A stretch of 64,000 bases of DNA from Hamadaea sp. (GTDB taxonomy: Bacteria > Actinomycetota > Actinomycetes > Mycobacteriales > Micromonosporaceae), in the NCBI RefSeq assembly GCF_013362815.1, contig NZ_JABFVK010000013.1:558001-622000 (forward strand), given 5' to 3'. A program made the translations under genes and the position numbers. Below, piece by piece: positions 52,057-59,222 of this stretch. The notes beneath the pieces were generated by a model. It worked only from the letters and a program-made list of their open reading frames with translations, made no database searches and had not been told where the DNA came from. The first letter of the stretch is position 1. Each line of letters begins with the position of its first letter.

Positions 52057-52598
52057 CCACCCCGTTCGAGATCCAGACCGGGCGGCTGACCATCCCGGTC
52101 GGCGCGGGCGATCACATCCGCGGTTCCGAGTCCGCCCCGGTCACGCTCGTGGAATACGGGGATTACCAGTGCCCGTACTGCGGGGCGGCGTACCCGATCG
52201 TCGAGGAGCTGCTGAGAGAGCGCGCCGACGTCGTACGCCTCGTGTTCCGCAACTTCCCGCTGAGCGACATCCATCCGTCCGCCGAGCCGGCCGCGGAGTT
52301 CGCGGAGTCGGCCCCGCCCGACCGCTTCTGGGACGCCCACGACTGGCTGTTCACGCATCAGGACCGGCTCGATCCGCCGCATCTGGCGTCGGCCGCCGCC
52401 GAACTGGACCCGTCCGGTCAGATGGTGAAGTCGATGGCCGGCCGCGTCTTCGCCGACCGGATCCGCCACGACTTCCTCGGCGGCGTACGCAGCGGGGTAA
52501 ACGGGACGCCGACGTTCTTCGTCAACGGCGTACGCCATGACGGCGGGTACGAGCTGTCCGAGCTGATCGCGGCGGTCGACGCCGCCCGCCCGATGTGA
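52053..52598 (+). CDS. DsbA-family thioredoxin-like protein
   Basis: A 181-residue cytosolic thioredoxin-fold protein of the DsbA type. The redox site is 'YGDYQCPYCGAAYP' (CPYC) and the cis-Pro loop 'VNGTPTFFVNG'. Without a signal peptide it probably acts in the cytoplasm, perhaps as reductant of the co-translated peroxiredoxin; NhaA-associated and FrnE-like roles are alternatives. Confidence 0.88.
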   Translation: MTTPFEIQTGRLTIPVGAGDHIRGSESAPVTLVEYGDYQCPYCGAAYPIVEELLRERADVVRLVFRNFPLSDIHPSAEPAAEFAESAPPDRFWDAHDWLFTHQDRLDPPHLASAAAELDPSGQMVKSMAGRVFADRIRHDFLGGVRSGVNGTPTFFVNGVRHDGGYELSELIAAVDAARPM

Positions 52599-52629
52599 CG
52601 GGGAGGCGACGCCGTACGCCTTCGATGCG

Positions 52630-53232
52630 CTACCGGCCGTTCTGGTCACGCTCCTCGATCACGTGATCGATGAGGCCGTACTGCTGGGCGGCCACAGCGG
52701 TGAACACGCGGTCATGGTCGGTGTCGGCGCGCAGAGTCGCAGCACTCTGCCCCGTATGCCGGGCGAGGACCTCCTCGATGTCGGCCCGGACCCGGACCAC
52801 CTCGTCGGCCTGGAGGATCAGGTCGGGGATCGCGCCGCGTCCCTGTGCGGCGGGTTGATGCAGCACGATGCGGGCATGCGGCAACGCCGCGCGCTTGCCG
52901 GACGTACCCGCCGCCAGGAGCACCGCGCCGACGGCGACCGCCTGCCCGACACAGATCGTCGCGATCTGCGGCCTGATGTAGCGCATCGTGTCGTAGACGG
53001 CCAGCATCGCGCTGGGATCTCCGCCCTCGCAGTTGATGTAGAGCTGGATCTCGCGCTCCGGGTTGTCCGCCTCCAGGTGCAGCAGCTGTGCCACGAGCGC
53101 GTTAGCGACTCCGGCGTCGAGCGCCGTGCCGAGATAGACGACGCGCTCGGTCAGCAGGTGCGAGTAGACGTCCATGACGCGATCGCCGCGCGGATGCTGG
53201 GCGATGACGTTCGGGATCATGTAGCTGCTCAT
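52630..53232 (-). CDS. clpP: ClpP-family subunit lacking the catalytic serine
   Basis: A 200-residue ClpP homologue. The serine loop, normally GQAASMGA, reads 'GQAVAVGA', so the catalytic Ser is Ala100. His125 ('LHQP') and Asp174 ('DTDHDRVF') remain. The handle and N-loop segments ('VYSHLLTERVVYLG', 'LYINCEGGDPSAMLAVYDTMRYIRP') are intact. It should form a mixed ring with the upstream, complete paralogue, as with cyanobacterial or plastid ClpR. Its ATG overlaps the end of the upstream clpP (53229-53232). Role inferred as structural or regulatory. Confidence 0.88.
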   Translation of the reverse strand: MSSYMIPNVIAQHPRGDRVMDVYSHLLTERVVYLGTALDAGVANALVAQLLHLEADNPEREIQLYINCEGGDPSAMLAVYDTMRYIRPQIATICVGQAVAVGAVLLAAGTSGKRAALPHARIVLHQPAAQGRGAIPDLILQADEVVRVRADIEEVLARHTGQSAATLRADTDHDRVFTAVAAQQYGLIDHVIEERDQNGR

Positions 53233-53861
53233 CGAGACGCCCCCTCCTCGGTCGCGCGGAGACCGACGTAGCGGCGGCGGCCCCGAGGCGCGATGTCGTC
53301 GAACTCCGCCACGATCTCGTCGATGAACCCGTACTCGAGCGCCTCTTGGGCGGTGTACCAACGGTCGTGCAAGGAGTCCTCGAACACCCGCTCGACGGGC
53401 TGGCCGGTGTCCTCGGCGATCAGGCGCAACACCGTGTCGCGCGTATGCCGCAGGTCGTTGGCCTGCAACTCGACGTCGACCGCGGTGCCTGCGATGCCCG
53501 CCGAGCCTTGGTGCATGAGGACCCGGGCGTGCGGCATCGCCCGGCGCTTGCCGCTGGTCCCGGCTGAGAGCAGGAACTGGCCGGCGCTGTAGGCGATGCC
53601 GAGCGCCAAGGTCGACACGGCGCACGGAATCAGCCGCATGACGTCGCGGATGGCCAGCATCGCCGGGACCGACCCGCCCGGCGAGTGAATCCACAGTGCT
53701 ATGTCGGTGGACGGATCATCCATCGCCAAGGTGATCAGTTGTGACGTCAGGAGGGTGCCGTTGTCGTCGTCCAGCGGGCCGTCTAGGACGAGGACGCGCT
53801 GCTCGTACAGCTCGCGCCGGACGCGCTCGGTGAACATCAGGGGCTTGTGCTCATCGCTCAT
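53229..53861 (-). CDS. clpP: ClpP protease subunit, catalytically complete
   Basis: A 210-residue ATP-dependent Clp protease proteolytic subunit. The triad is present: Ser92 ('ALGIAYSAGQFLLSAG'), His117 ('PHARVLMHQGSAG') and Asp166 ('HDRWYTAQEALEYG'). With a Clp ATPase (encoded elsewhere) it degrades regulatory and damaged proteins. The serine loop differs from the GQAASMGA consensus, as in the ClpP3-type subunits of streptomycetes. It leads a two-gene operon, divergent from a PopR/ClgR-like regulator across 137 bases that contain a PopR-box-like palindrome. Confidence 0.9.
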   Translation of the reverse strand: MSDEHKPLMFTERVRRELYEQRVLVLDGPLDDDNGTLLTSQLITLAMDDPSTDIALWIHSPGGSVPAMLAIRDVMRLIPCAVSTLALGIAYSAGQFLLSAGTSGKRRAMPHARVLMHQGSAGIAGTAVDVELQANDLRHTRDTVLRLIAEDTGQPVERVFEDSLHDRWYTAQEALEYGFIDEIVAEFDDIAPRGRRRYVGLRATEEGASR

Positions 53862-53900
53862 GCGTCCACCCTGCCCGCCGCATACGGCCGAACGCGGGCT

Positions 53901-53919
53901 CGTCTGCCGTCGGCAGATC
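53901..53919. promoter_or_regulatory. PopR-box-like operator between clpP operon and regulator
   Basis: CGTCTGCC-GTC-GGCAGATC contains the perfect half-sites TCTGCC (53903-53908) and GGCAGA (53912-53917) with a 3-base centre. From memory, the Streptomyces PopR box is TGTCTGCC-N3-GGCAGACA; 13 of 16 positions agree. It lies 40 bases upstream of the clpP start. A TACGAT hexamer ends 5 bases before the regulator start at 53999. Confidence 0.65.
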
Positions 53920-53998
53920 TGCTCACAGCAGCGAAGAACGCGTTCGGCTGTGGGCGGAAGAGCCGCTCGTGGGGCCCTTGCCCGCCTTACGATGAGGC

Positions 53999-54328
53999 GT
54001 GGCTGAGACCCCCCGGACAGACGACACTTCCGCCGGCCGCGAGCCGCTGTGGCGGCACGCCCTCGGCGAGCAGCTCCGATCGCTTCGCCAGGAGCGTGGG
54101 GAGACGCTGGCCGAAACGGCGGGACGGGCAGGAGTGTCGCCGCAGTACCTCTCCGAGATGGAGCGCGGCACCAAGGAACCGTCCAGCGAGATGATCGCCG
54201 CGGTCACCGGAGCGCTGGACGTCGCTCTCGTCGACGTCGCGGCGGCGATCGCGGAGAACCTCAGGAACCTGCGGCCGAGCGTGTTCACCGGGCCGACCTG
54301 CCGGGCGGCGTACGCACTAGCCGCCTGA
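53999..54328 (+). CDS. PopR/ClgR-like XRE-family regulator of clpP
   Basis: A 109-residue helix-turn-helix protein. 'LGEQLRSLRQERGETLAETAGRAGVSPQYLSEMERGTKEPSSEMIAAVTGALDV' closely follows the ClgR/PopR pattern, activators of clp genes in actinobacteria. The C-terminus 'RAAYALAA' ends in two alanines, the signal by which ClgR/PopR are degraded by ClpP in Streptomyces and similar to the ssrA tag. It is divergent from the clpP pair, so a feedback loop is likely: loss of proteolysis stabilises the activator. Start GTG 53999. Confidence 0.85.
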   Translation: MAETPRTDDTSAGREPLWRHALGEQLRSLRQERGETLAETAGRAGVSPQYLSEMERGTKEPSSEMIAAVTGALDVALVDVAAAIAENLRNLRPSVFTGPTCRAAYALAA

Positions 54329-54339
54329 CCGCCCAAACC

Positions 54340-54909
54340 TCAGCGCAGGACCGAGTCGACGATCGTGCGTACCGCCTCCGGCGTGGGCGGTCCGGCGCTG
54401 CGGTCGGCGAACCGCAGGTGAGCGGTCCCGATCAGCATCGCGCCCAGGGTCTCGGGGTCGGCGTACGCGTCGACCCGGCCCAGGCGCTGTTCCGCGGCGA
54501 GGTATTCGCCGAGCATGATCGCGCCGTCGGTCAGCACCGGAATGCCGGCCGGCCACGTTTCGCGCAGCCGCGTACGCAGTTCGTCCCGGAACGTCACCAG
54601 CGGCACGATGGCGAGCGCGACCGAGCTGAACAGGGCGGTCAACGCGTTCGTGACGTTCTCCGCGACGGAACCGACGCCGACGAGCTCCGGAAGATCACCG
54701 GTTGCGGTCTGCTGGAACCGGTCGAGGACGAAGTCGGCGAGGAACCCGTCGAAGTCGGCGAAGTGCTTGTGCAGTACGCCTTTCGCCACCCCCGCCTCGT
54801 CGGTGACCGCCCGGCTGGTGAGCGCGCTCGGCCCGTCCCGCAGCAGGATGCGCTCGGCGGCGTCGAACAGCTGTTGGCGTACGTCGCGTAGGGCCACGCC
54901 GGTCGGCAC
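54340..54909 (-). CDS. TetR-family regulator
   Basis: A 189-residue repressor-type protein with an N-terminal helix-turn-helix ('LFDAAERILLRDGPSALTSRAVTDEAGVAKGVLHKHFADFDGFLADFV') and a helical ligand domain. It is divergent from a methyltransferase gene 47 bases away; two palindromes in that gap (54928-54945 and 54950-54963) are its likely operators. Start GTG 54909, with GGGAGA upstream. Ligand unknown. Confidence 0.88.
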   Translation of the reverse strand: MPTGVALRDVRQQLFDAAERILLRDGPSALTSRAVTDEAGVAKGVLHKHFADFDGFLADFVLDRFQQTATGDLPELVGVGSVAENVTNALTALFSSVALAIVPLVTFRDELRTRLRETWPAGIPVLTDGAIMLGEYLAAEQRLGRVDAYADPETLGAMLIGTAHLRFADRSAGPPTPEAVRTIVDSVLR

Positions 54910-54921
54910 AGGTCTCTCCCG

Positions 54922-54963
54922 TTGCTAAGTGGGCAAGCGCCCACTAGTGTGGGCACATGCCCA
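54922..54963 (+). promoter_or_regulatory. Leaderless promoter with two TetR-type operators
   Basis: TTGCTA (54922-54927), a 17-base spacer and TAGTGT (54945-54950) lie 6 bases before ATG 54957. AGTGGGCAAGCGCCCACT (54928-54945) fills the spacer. A second palindrome TGGGCA-CA-TGCCCA (54950-54963) covers the start codon; the two centres are 20 bases apart, on the same face of the helix. Confidence 0.7.
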
Positions 54964-55742
54964 TTCTAGAGCCGCACCAGAACCGGCAGATGGCGGAGTC
55001 GTTCGGCGTGGACGCGGTCCGCTACGACCGCACACGTCCGGCGTACCCGGCGGAGATGATCGCCCGGATCGTCGAGCTCAGCCCCGGGCCGGCGGTCCTC
55101 GACGTCGGCTGCGGCACCGGCATCGCCGCCCGGCAGTTCCGGGCCGCCGGGTGCGTGGTGCTCGGCGTCGAGCCCGATCCCCGGATGGCCGCGTACGCCG
55201 AAAGCACGGGGATCACCGCCGAAGTGGCGACCTTCGAGAGCTGGGACGCGGGGGAGCGACGATTCGACGCGGTGGTCGCCGGAACGGCGTGGCATTGGAT
55301 CGATCCGCTGGCCGGCGCACGGAAGGCGGCCGACGTACTGCGGCCGGGCGGCGTACTGGCTCCGTTCGGGCACGCCTTCGAGCCACCGGCCGAGATCGGG
55401 CGGGCGAGCGTGGCCGTGATCCGCCGGATCGCGCCGCAGCTGCCGGTGCCGCCGCCGGACGTCTCGGTCCTCGACGGCTACCAGGGCATGTACGCCAAGT
55501 TCGCCGAGGTGGCCGGTCAGACCGGCCGATTCGGGGAGCCGAAGCCGTTCCGGTTCGACTGGGAGCGCGCGTACACCCGAGACGAATGGCTTGCGCAGCT
55601 GCCCACGTCGGGCGGTCTCACCCGCCTCGCGCCGGAGCAGCTGGCCGAGGTGCTGGCGGCGACCGGCGCGGCGATCGACGAGCTCGGCGGCACGTTCACG
55701 ATGCGCTACGCCACCGTCGGCTTCACCGCCGTCCGCGACTAG
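54957..55742 (+). CDS. Class I SAM-dependent methyltransferase
   Basis: A 261-residue methyltransferase of the Methyltransf_11 type. Motif I 'VLDVGCGTGIAARQFRAAGCVVLGVEPDPRM' binds S-adenosylmethionine; motif II-like 'RFDAVVAGTAWHWIDPLAGARKAADVLRPGGVLA' is the fingerprint of the YcgJ/UbiE-like subgroup. Its promoter is controlled by the divergent TetR gene. The methyl acceptor is unknown, possibly a toxic small molecule sensed by the repressor. Confidence 0.87.
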   Translation: MPILEPHQNRQMAESFGVDAVRYDRTRPAYPAEMIARIVELSPGPAVLDVGCGTGIAARQFRAAGCVVLGVEPDPRMAAYAESTGITAEVATFESWDAGERRFDAVVAGTAWHWIDPLAGARKAADVLRPGGVLAPFGHAFEPPAEIGRASVAVIRRIAPQLPVPPPDVSVLDGYQGMYAKFAEVAGQTGRFGEPKPFRFDWERAYTRDEWLAQLPTSGGLTRLAPEQLAEVLAATGAAIDELGGTFTMRYATVGFTAVRD

Positions 55743-55754
55743 CACGGAAATGCG

Positions 55755-56456
55755 TCAGCCGATTCCGCTTAGGAGGCGCGCCAAGCCGTACTGGAAGAGC
55801 CGGTCGAACCGGTCGGCGGCGTGTGGCGTCTCGGCCTCCAGCATGATCCGGCTGAGCTCGGGATACCGCCCGCTGCCCATGATGGACTCGCCGTACGCGC
55901 TCTGGATGTCGAGCCAGCCGCGCAGATCCTGCCCGGAACGCCGGACGGCCTCGCGTTCGGCGAGTTCCTCGATGACGTGGCCGCGGACGAAGGTCAGCAC
56001 GGTCTGCACCCGGAGCAGCGTCTCGTCGGCGGTCAGCCCGAGTCCGGCGAGGGTGGCATAGGTGGCCTCCTGCCAGGCCAGCCCGTTCGGGCCGAGCGAC
56101 GGCCGGGACGCGGGGAGGCCCGCCAACCAGGGATGCCGCAGGGCGAGCTCGCGTTGCGCGGCGGCCACCGCCGAGAGATCCGTCCGCCAGTCGCCGGACG
56201 GCTCGGGTGGCCGAGCCTCCCCGAGGACGGCGTCCACCATCAGGTCGAACAGCTCGTCCTTGTTCACGATGTAGCGGTACAGCGTGGCCGGGCCGGTGCC
56301 GAGCTCGGTGGCGACCCGGCGCAGGGACACTCCGTCGAGGCCCTCGGCGTCGGCGAGGCGTACCGCCGTCGCGGCGATGTCTTCCCGGCGATGGGCCGGC
56401 CGGGGACCCCGAGCGCCTCGTTCGGGGCGCAGCCAGATCGGTTCGGTCACGCTCAT
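55755..56456 (-). CDS. TetR-family regulator (TetR_C-like)
   Basis: A 233-residue regulator with the helix-turn-helix 'DIAATAVRLADAEGLDGVSLRRVATELGTGPATLYRYIVNKDELFDLMVDAVLGE' and a C-terminal TetR_C_1-like domain. It is divergent from the alpha/beta hydrolase gene by 46 bases and probably represses it. ATG 56456 is preferred to GTG 56459 because an AATAAT hexamer lies 6 bases before it. Ligand unknown. Confidence 0.87.
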   Translation of the reverse strand: MSVTEPIWLRPERGARGPRPAHRREDIAATAVRLADAEGLDGVSLRRVATELGTGPATLYRYIVNKDELFDLMVDAVLGEARPPEPSGDWRTDLSAVAAAQRELALRHPWLAGLPASRPSLGPNGLAWQEATYATLAGLGLTADETLLRVQTVLTFVRGHVIEELAEREAVRRSGQDLRGWLDIQSAYGESIMGSGRYPELSRIMLEAETPHAADRFDRLFQYGLARLLSGIG

Positions 56457-56502
56457 CACCCCATTATTGCGATCACTGTACGCGGTAAGCTACCGTCGCA
56501 TT

Positions 56503-57354
56503 ATGCGAACAGCGTTCTCAGTTTCTCAGGAGTCGGTGACCTCCGCCGACGGCACCGTCATCGGATACCGGCTGCTCGGCGACGGACCCCCGATCCTGGT
56601 CCTGCACGGGAGCATGCTCGCGGCGCAGCACATGATGCGGCTGGCGTACGCGCTCGCCGGGGACTTCACGGTCGCCGTTCCCGATCGGCGGGGACGTGGC
56701 AGTAGCGGACCGCACGGTTCGGAGTACCAGCTGGCTCGGGAAGTGGAGGACGTCGCAGCTCTCGCCGAAGCGACGGGAGCGACCCGGATCTTCGGGTTGA
56801 GCTCGGGCGGCCTGATCGCCCTGTACGCGGCCCGCACGCTGCCGCAACTTGACCGAGTGGCGGCCTACGAGCCGCCGCTGTCGGTCGGCGGCTCCGCCCC
56901 GACCGCCTGGCTGGACCGTTTCGACCGCGAGATCGCCGCCGGGAAGTCGGGCAAGGCGCTGGTGACCGCGCTCAAGTCGATGGGCGTCGAGCCGCTGTTC
57001 AATCGCGTGCCCCGGCCGGTGCTGGACCTGCTGATGCCGCTCGCGGTCCGGCTGCAACGCGATGTCCCGGCGGGCGATGTGTCGATCGAGGCGCTCACGC
57101 CGACCATGCACTACGACATGGCGCTCGTTCGCGAAGCCGCGGACACTGCGGGCCTGTTCGCCCAGCTCGACGCCCGCGTGCTGCTCCTCGGCGGCAGCCG
57201 CAGCCCGGCGTACCTCGGAGTCGCGCTGGACGCGCTCGCCGCCGTCATCCCCGGCGTCAGCCGACGCACAATGCCTGGTCTCGGCCATTCCGGACCCGAG
57301 AACGACGGCCGGCCCGAGCAAGTGGCCGAAGTCCTCCGCGACTTCTTCGCGTAG
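56503..57354 (+). CDS. Alpha/beta hydrolase
   Basis: A 283-residue alpha/beta-hydrolase with the oxyanion motif 'LVLHGSMLAAQHMM', 'VPDRRGRGSSGPHG', nucleophile elbow 'FGLSSGGLIALYAA' and catalytic His in 'PGLGHSGPEND'. Promoter-like TTGCGA, an 18-base spacer and TACCGT end 6 bases before the ATG at 56503, so the mRNA may be leaderless. Divergence from the TetR gene suggests repression by it. Substrate unknown. Confidence 0.87.
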   Translation: MRTAFSVSQESVTSADGTVIGYRLLGDGPPILVLHGSMLAAQHMMRLAYALAGDFTVAVPDRRGRGSSGPHGSEYQLAREVEDVAALAEATGATRIFGLSSGGLIALYAARTLPQLDRVAAYEPPLSVGGSAPTAWLDRFDREIAAGKSGKALVTALKSMGVEPLFNRVPRPVLDLLMPLAVRLQRDVPAGDVSIEALTPTMHYDMALVREAADTAGLFAQLDARVLLLGGSRSPAYLGVALDALAAVIPGVSRRTMPGLGHSGPENDGRPEQVAEVLRDFFA

Positions 57355-57425
57355 GGCCCCGCCCGCGACGCCAACCCCGGTACGCTTCGGCGCCGGCCGA
57401 ACCGTCGCCGAGGCATCATGGGACG

Positions 57426-58103
57426 GTGACCACGCCTGACCTGGCCGGATTCGCCTCTCTGCTCGCCGACCGCACCCGCGCCGGGTTCTGCCTGGCGTTG
57501 CTGGACGGCCGGGCCTGGACCGTCTCCGAGCTGGCCCGGCAGGGCGGGGTGGCCGCGTCGACCGCCACCGAGCATGTGCACCGGCTGGTCGCCGGGGGCC
57601 TCCTCGTCGAGCAGCGCCAGGGACGGCACCGATACGTCCGGCTGCGCGACACCGATACGGCCGCCCTGATCGAGGCGATGGCGCAGGCGGCACCGAAGAT
57701 TCGCGTACCGGTGCGGGGGCTGGCCGACGACCGGCGCGGCCAGGCGCTCGCGTACGCCCGGACCTGTTACGACCATCTCGCGGGCGCGCTCGGCGTCACC
57801 ATCGCCCGAGCGATGACCCGGCACGAGTTCGTCACTTGGACGGATGGCCCGGCGCTGACCGACCGCGGCTCCGACTGGCTTGCCGAACTCGGTGTCGTGC
57901 TGCCCGCCCCGTCGCGGCGGCCTCCGCTGCGTGGCTGTCTGGACTGGACCGAGCGCGTCGAGCATCTCGGCGGCGCGATCGGTGCGGCGTTGTGCGCTCA
58001 GGCCAAGGCCGACGGCTGGGTCACCCCGATCGGCACCGGGCGGGCGCTCGCCCTGACTTCGCGCGGCCGGGCCGTCCTCGAGCCCTGGGACGCCGTTCCC
58101 TGA
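57426..58103 (+). CDS. ArsR-type winged-helix transcriptional regulator
   Basis: A 225-residue regulator with an N-terminal winged helix ('FASLLADRTRAGFCLALLDGRAWTVSELARQGGVAASTATEHVHRLVAGGLLVEQRQGRHRYVRL') and a C-terminal domain of about 130 residues with 'RTCYDHLAGALGVTIARAM', typical of ArsR-like proteins of actinobacteria with unknown effector. GTG 57426 has CATCAT 6 bases upstream. It lies 71 bases downstream of the hydrolase gene in the same direction. Target unknown. Confidence 0.82.
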   Translation: MTTPDLAGFASLLADRTRAGFCLALLDGRAWTVSELARQGGVAASTATEHVHRLVAGGLLVEQRQGRHRYVRLRDTDTAALIEAMAQAAPKIRVPVRGLADDRRGQALAYARTCYDHLAGALGVTIARAMTRHEFVTWTDGPALTDRGSDWLAELGVVLPAPSRRPPLRGCLDWTERVEHLGGAIGAALCAQAKADGWVTPIGTGRALALTSRGRAVLEPWDAVP

Positions 58104-58131
58104 GGTATCGGCAAGATCCGCATCCCGATAC

Positions 58132-58159
58132 GTGTCACAATCCGGGCCAGCGGTGACAC
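58132..58159. terminator. Weak hairpin between convergent regulator and reductase genes
   Basis: GTGTCAC (58132-58138) and GTGACAC (58153-58159) form a 7-bp stem with a 14-base loop, followed by TTTT on the plus strand. A factor-independent terminator is plausible but the stem is short. Confidence 0.35.
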
Positions 58160-58203
58160 TTTTCGGGCTGATGATCTCGCATCGTCGCTTGTGGACGGCT
58201 CCG

Positions 58204-59217
58204 TCACCGGCCGTCCACGCGACGGCCGGCTTCGCCGAACACCCAGTCGCTGGTCTGCGCGATGAACTCGGTGGGGAAGCCGACGGAGAAGTCGGCGGCT
58301 TCGGTCAGACGGCGTACCACATGGTCGGGAAGCGTGAGGTCGAGCGCGCCGAGATTGTCGTCGAGCTGGGCGAGGGACCGCGCGCCCACGATGGGGTGTA
58401 CGGACCGTGAGCGGGCGCGGACCCAGGCCAGCGCGACCTGCGAGGGGGTCGCGCCGAGCTCGTCGGCGGCCTGTTGGACCGCGTGGGCGACGGTGTGATC
58501 GCGCTCGGACAGATTCGCCGCGGTGAGACGGCTCGACGCTTCGGCGGTCCCGGCGGTGTACTTGCCGGACAAGATGCCGCCCGCGAGCGGACTCCACGCG
58601 GCGACGGTCATCCCGGTGGCCTCGGCCATGGGCAGCAGTTCGCGCTCGATGTCGCGATTGAGCAGGCTATATGGGACTTGCAGACCGGCGAACGGCGTCC
58701 AGCCGCGCCACTGCGCGAGGACGTTGGCCCGCGCCACGACCCACGCCGGAGCGTCGGAGATGCCGATGTACAGCACCTTCCCGGCCCGGATCACGTCGTC
58801 GAGCGCACGCATCGTCTCCTCGACGGGCGTGTGGCGATCCCAGAGATGCACCCAGTAGACGTCGAGGTAATCCGTGCGCAGCCGTCGCAAGCTGGTCTCC
58901 AGCGAACGCACCAGATTCTTGCGATGATTCCCGGCGGCGTTCGGGTCGCGGCCGTCGCGCGAGACGGTGTACTTGGTCGCCAGCACGAACTCGTCGCGGC
59001 GACCGTCGAGCAGCTCACCCAGGAACTCCTCGCTCGCCCCGCCCCGGTAGTTCACCGCGGTGTCGACGACGTTGCCGCCTGCTTCGGCGTACCGGTCGAG
59101 GATGCGGCGACACTCGTCGAGGGGCGCGCCGACGCCGCCTTGCTCGCCGAAGGTCATCGCGCCGAGGAACAGTTCGGAGACTCGCAGGCCGGTATTGCCG
59201 AGGAGGCGGTAGCGCAT
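58204..59217 (-). CDS. Aldo/keto reductase
   Basis: A 337-residue NADPH-dependent reductase with TIM-barrel fold. The N-terminus 'MRYRLLGNTGLRVSELFLGAMTFGEQGG' is typical; catalytic Asp ('DTAVNY'), Tyr ('NYRGGASEEFLGELL'), Lys ('LATKYT') and His ('VYWVHLWDRHTPVEETMRALDDVIRAGKVLYIGISD') are all visible. It starts 5 bases after the GH95 gene stop, so the two are probably co-transcribed and it may reduce a released sugar or aldehyde. ATG 59217 or 59223 both fit. Confidence 0.9.
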   Translation of the reverse strand: MRYRLLGNTGLRVSELFLGAMTFGEQGGVGAPLDECRRILDRYAEAGGNVVDTAVNYRGGASEEFLGELLDGRRDEFVLATKYTVSRDGRDPNAAGNHRKNLVRSLETSLRRLRTDYLDVYWVHLWDRHTPVEETMRALDDVIRAGKVLYIGISDAPAWVVARANVLAQWRGWTPFAGLQVPYSLLNRDIERELLPMAEATGMTVAAWSPLAGGILSGKYTAGTAEASSRLTAANLSERDHTVAHAVQQAADELGATPSQVALAWVRARSRSVHPIVGARSLAQLDDNLGALDLTLPDHVVRRLTEAADFSVGFPTEFIAQTSDWVFGEAGRRVDGR

Positions 59218-59222
59218 GATCA

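Noticed and set aside
53937-53961. A ClgR-type operator (GAACGCGTTCGG and following GGGCGGAA)
   Set aside because: It only partly fits the ClgR consensus I recall, and the spacing is wrong; the TCTGCC palindrome is a better candidate.
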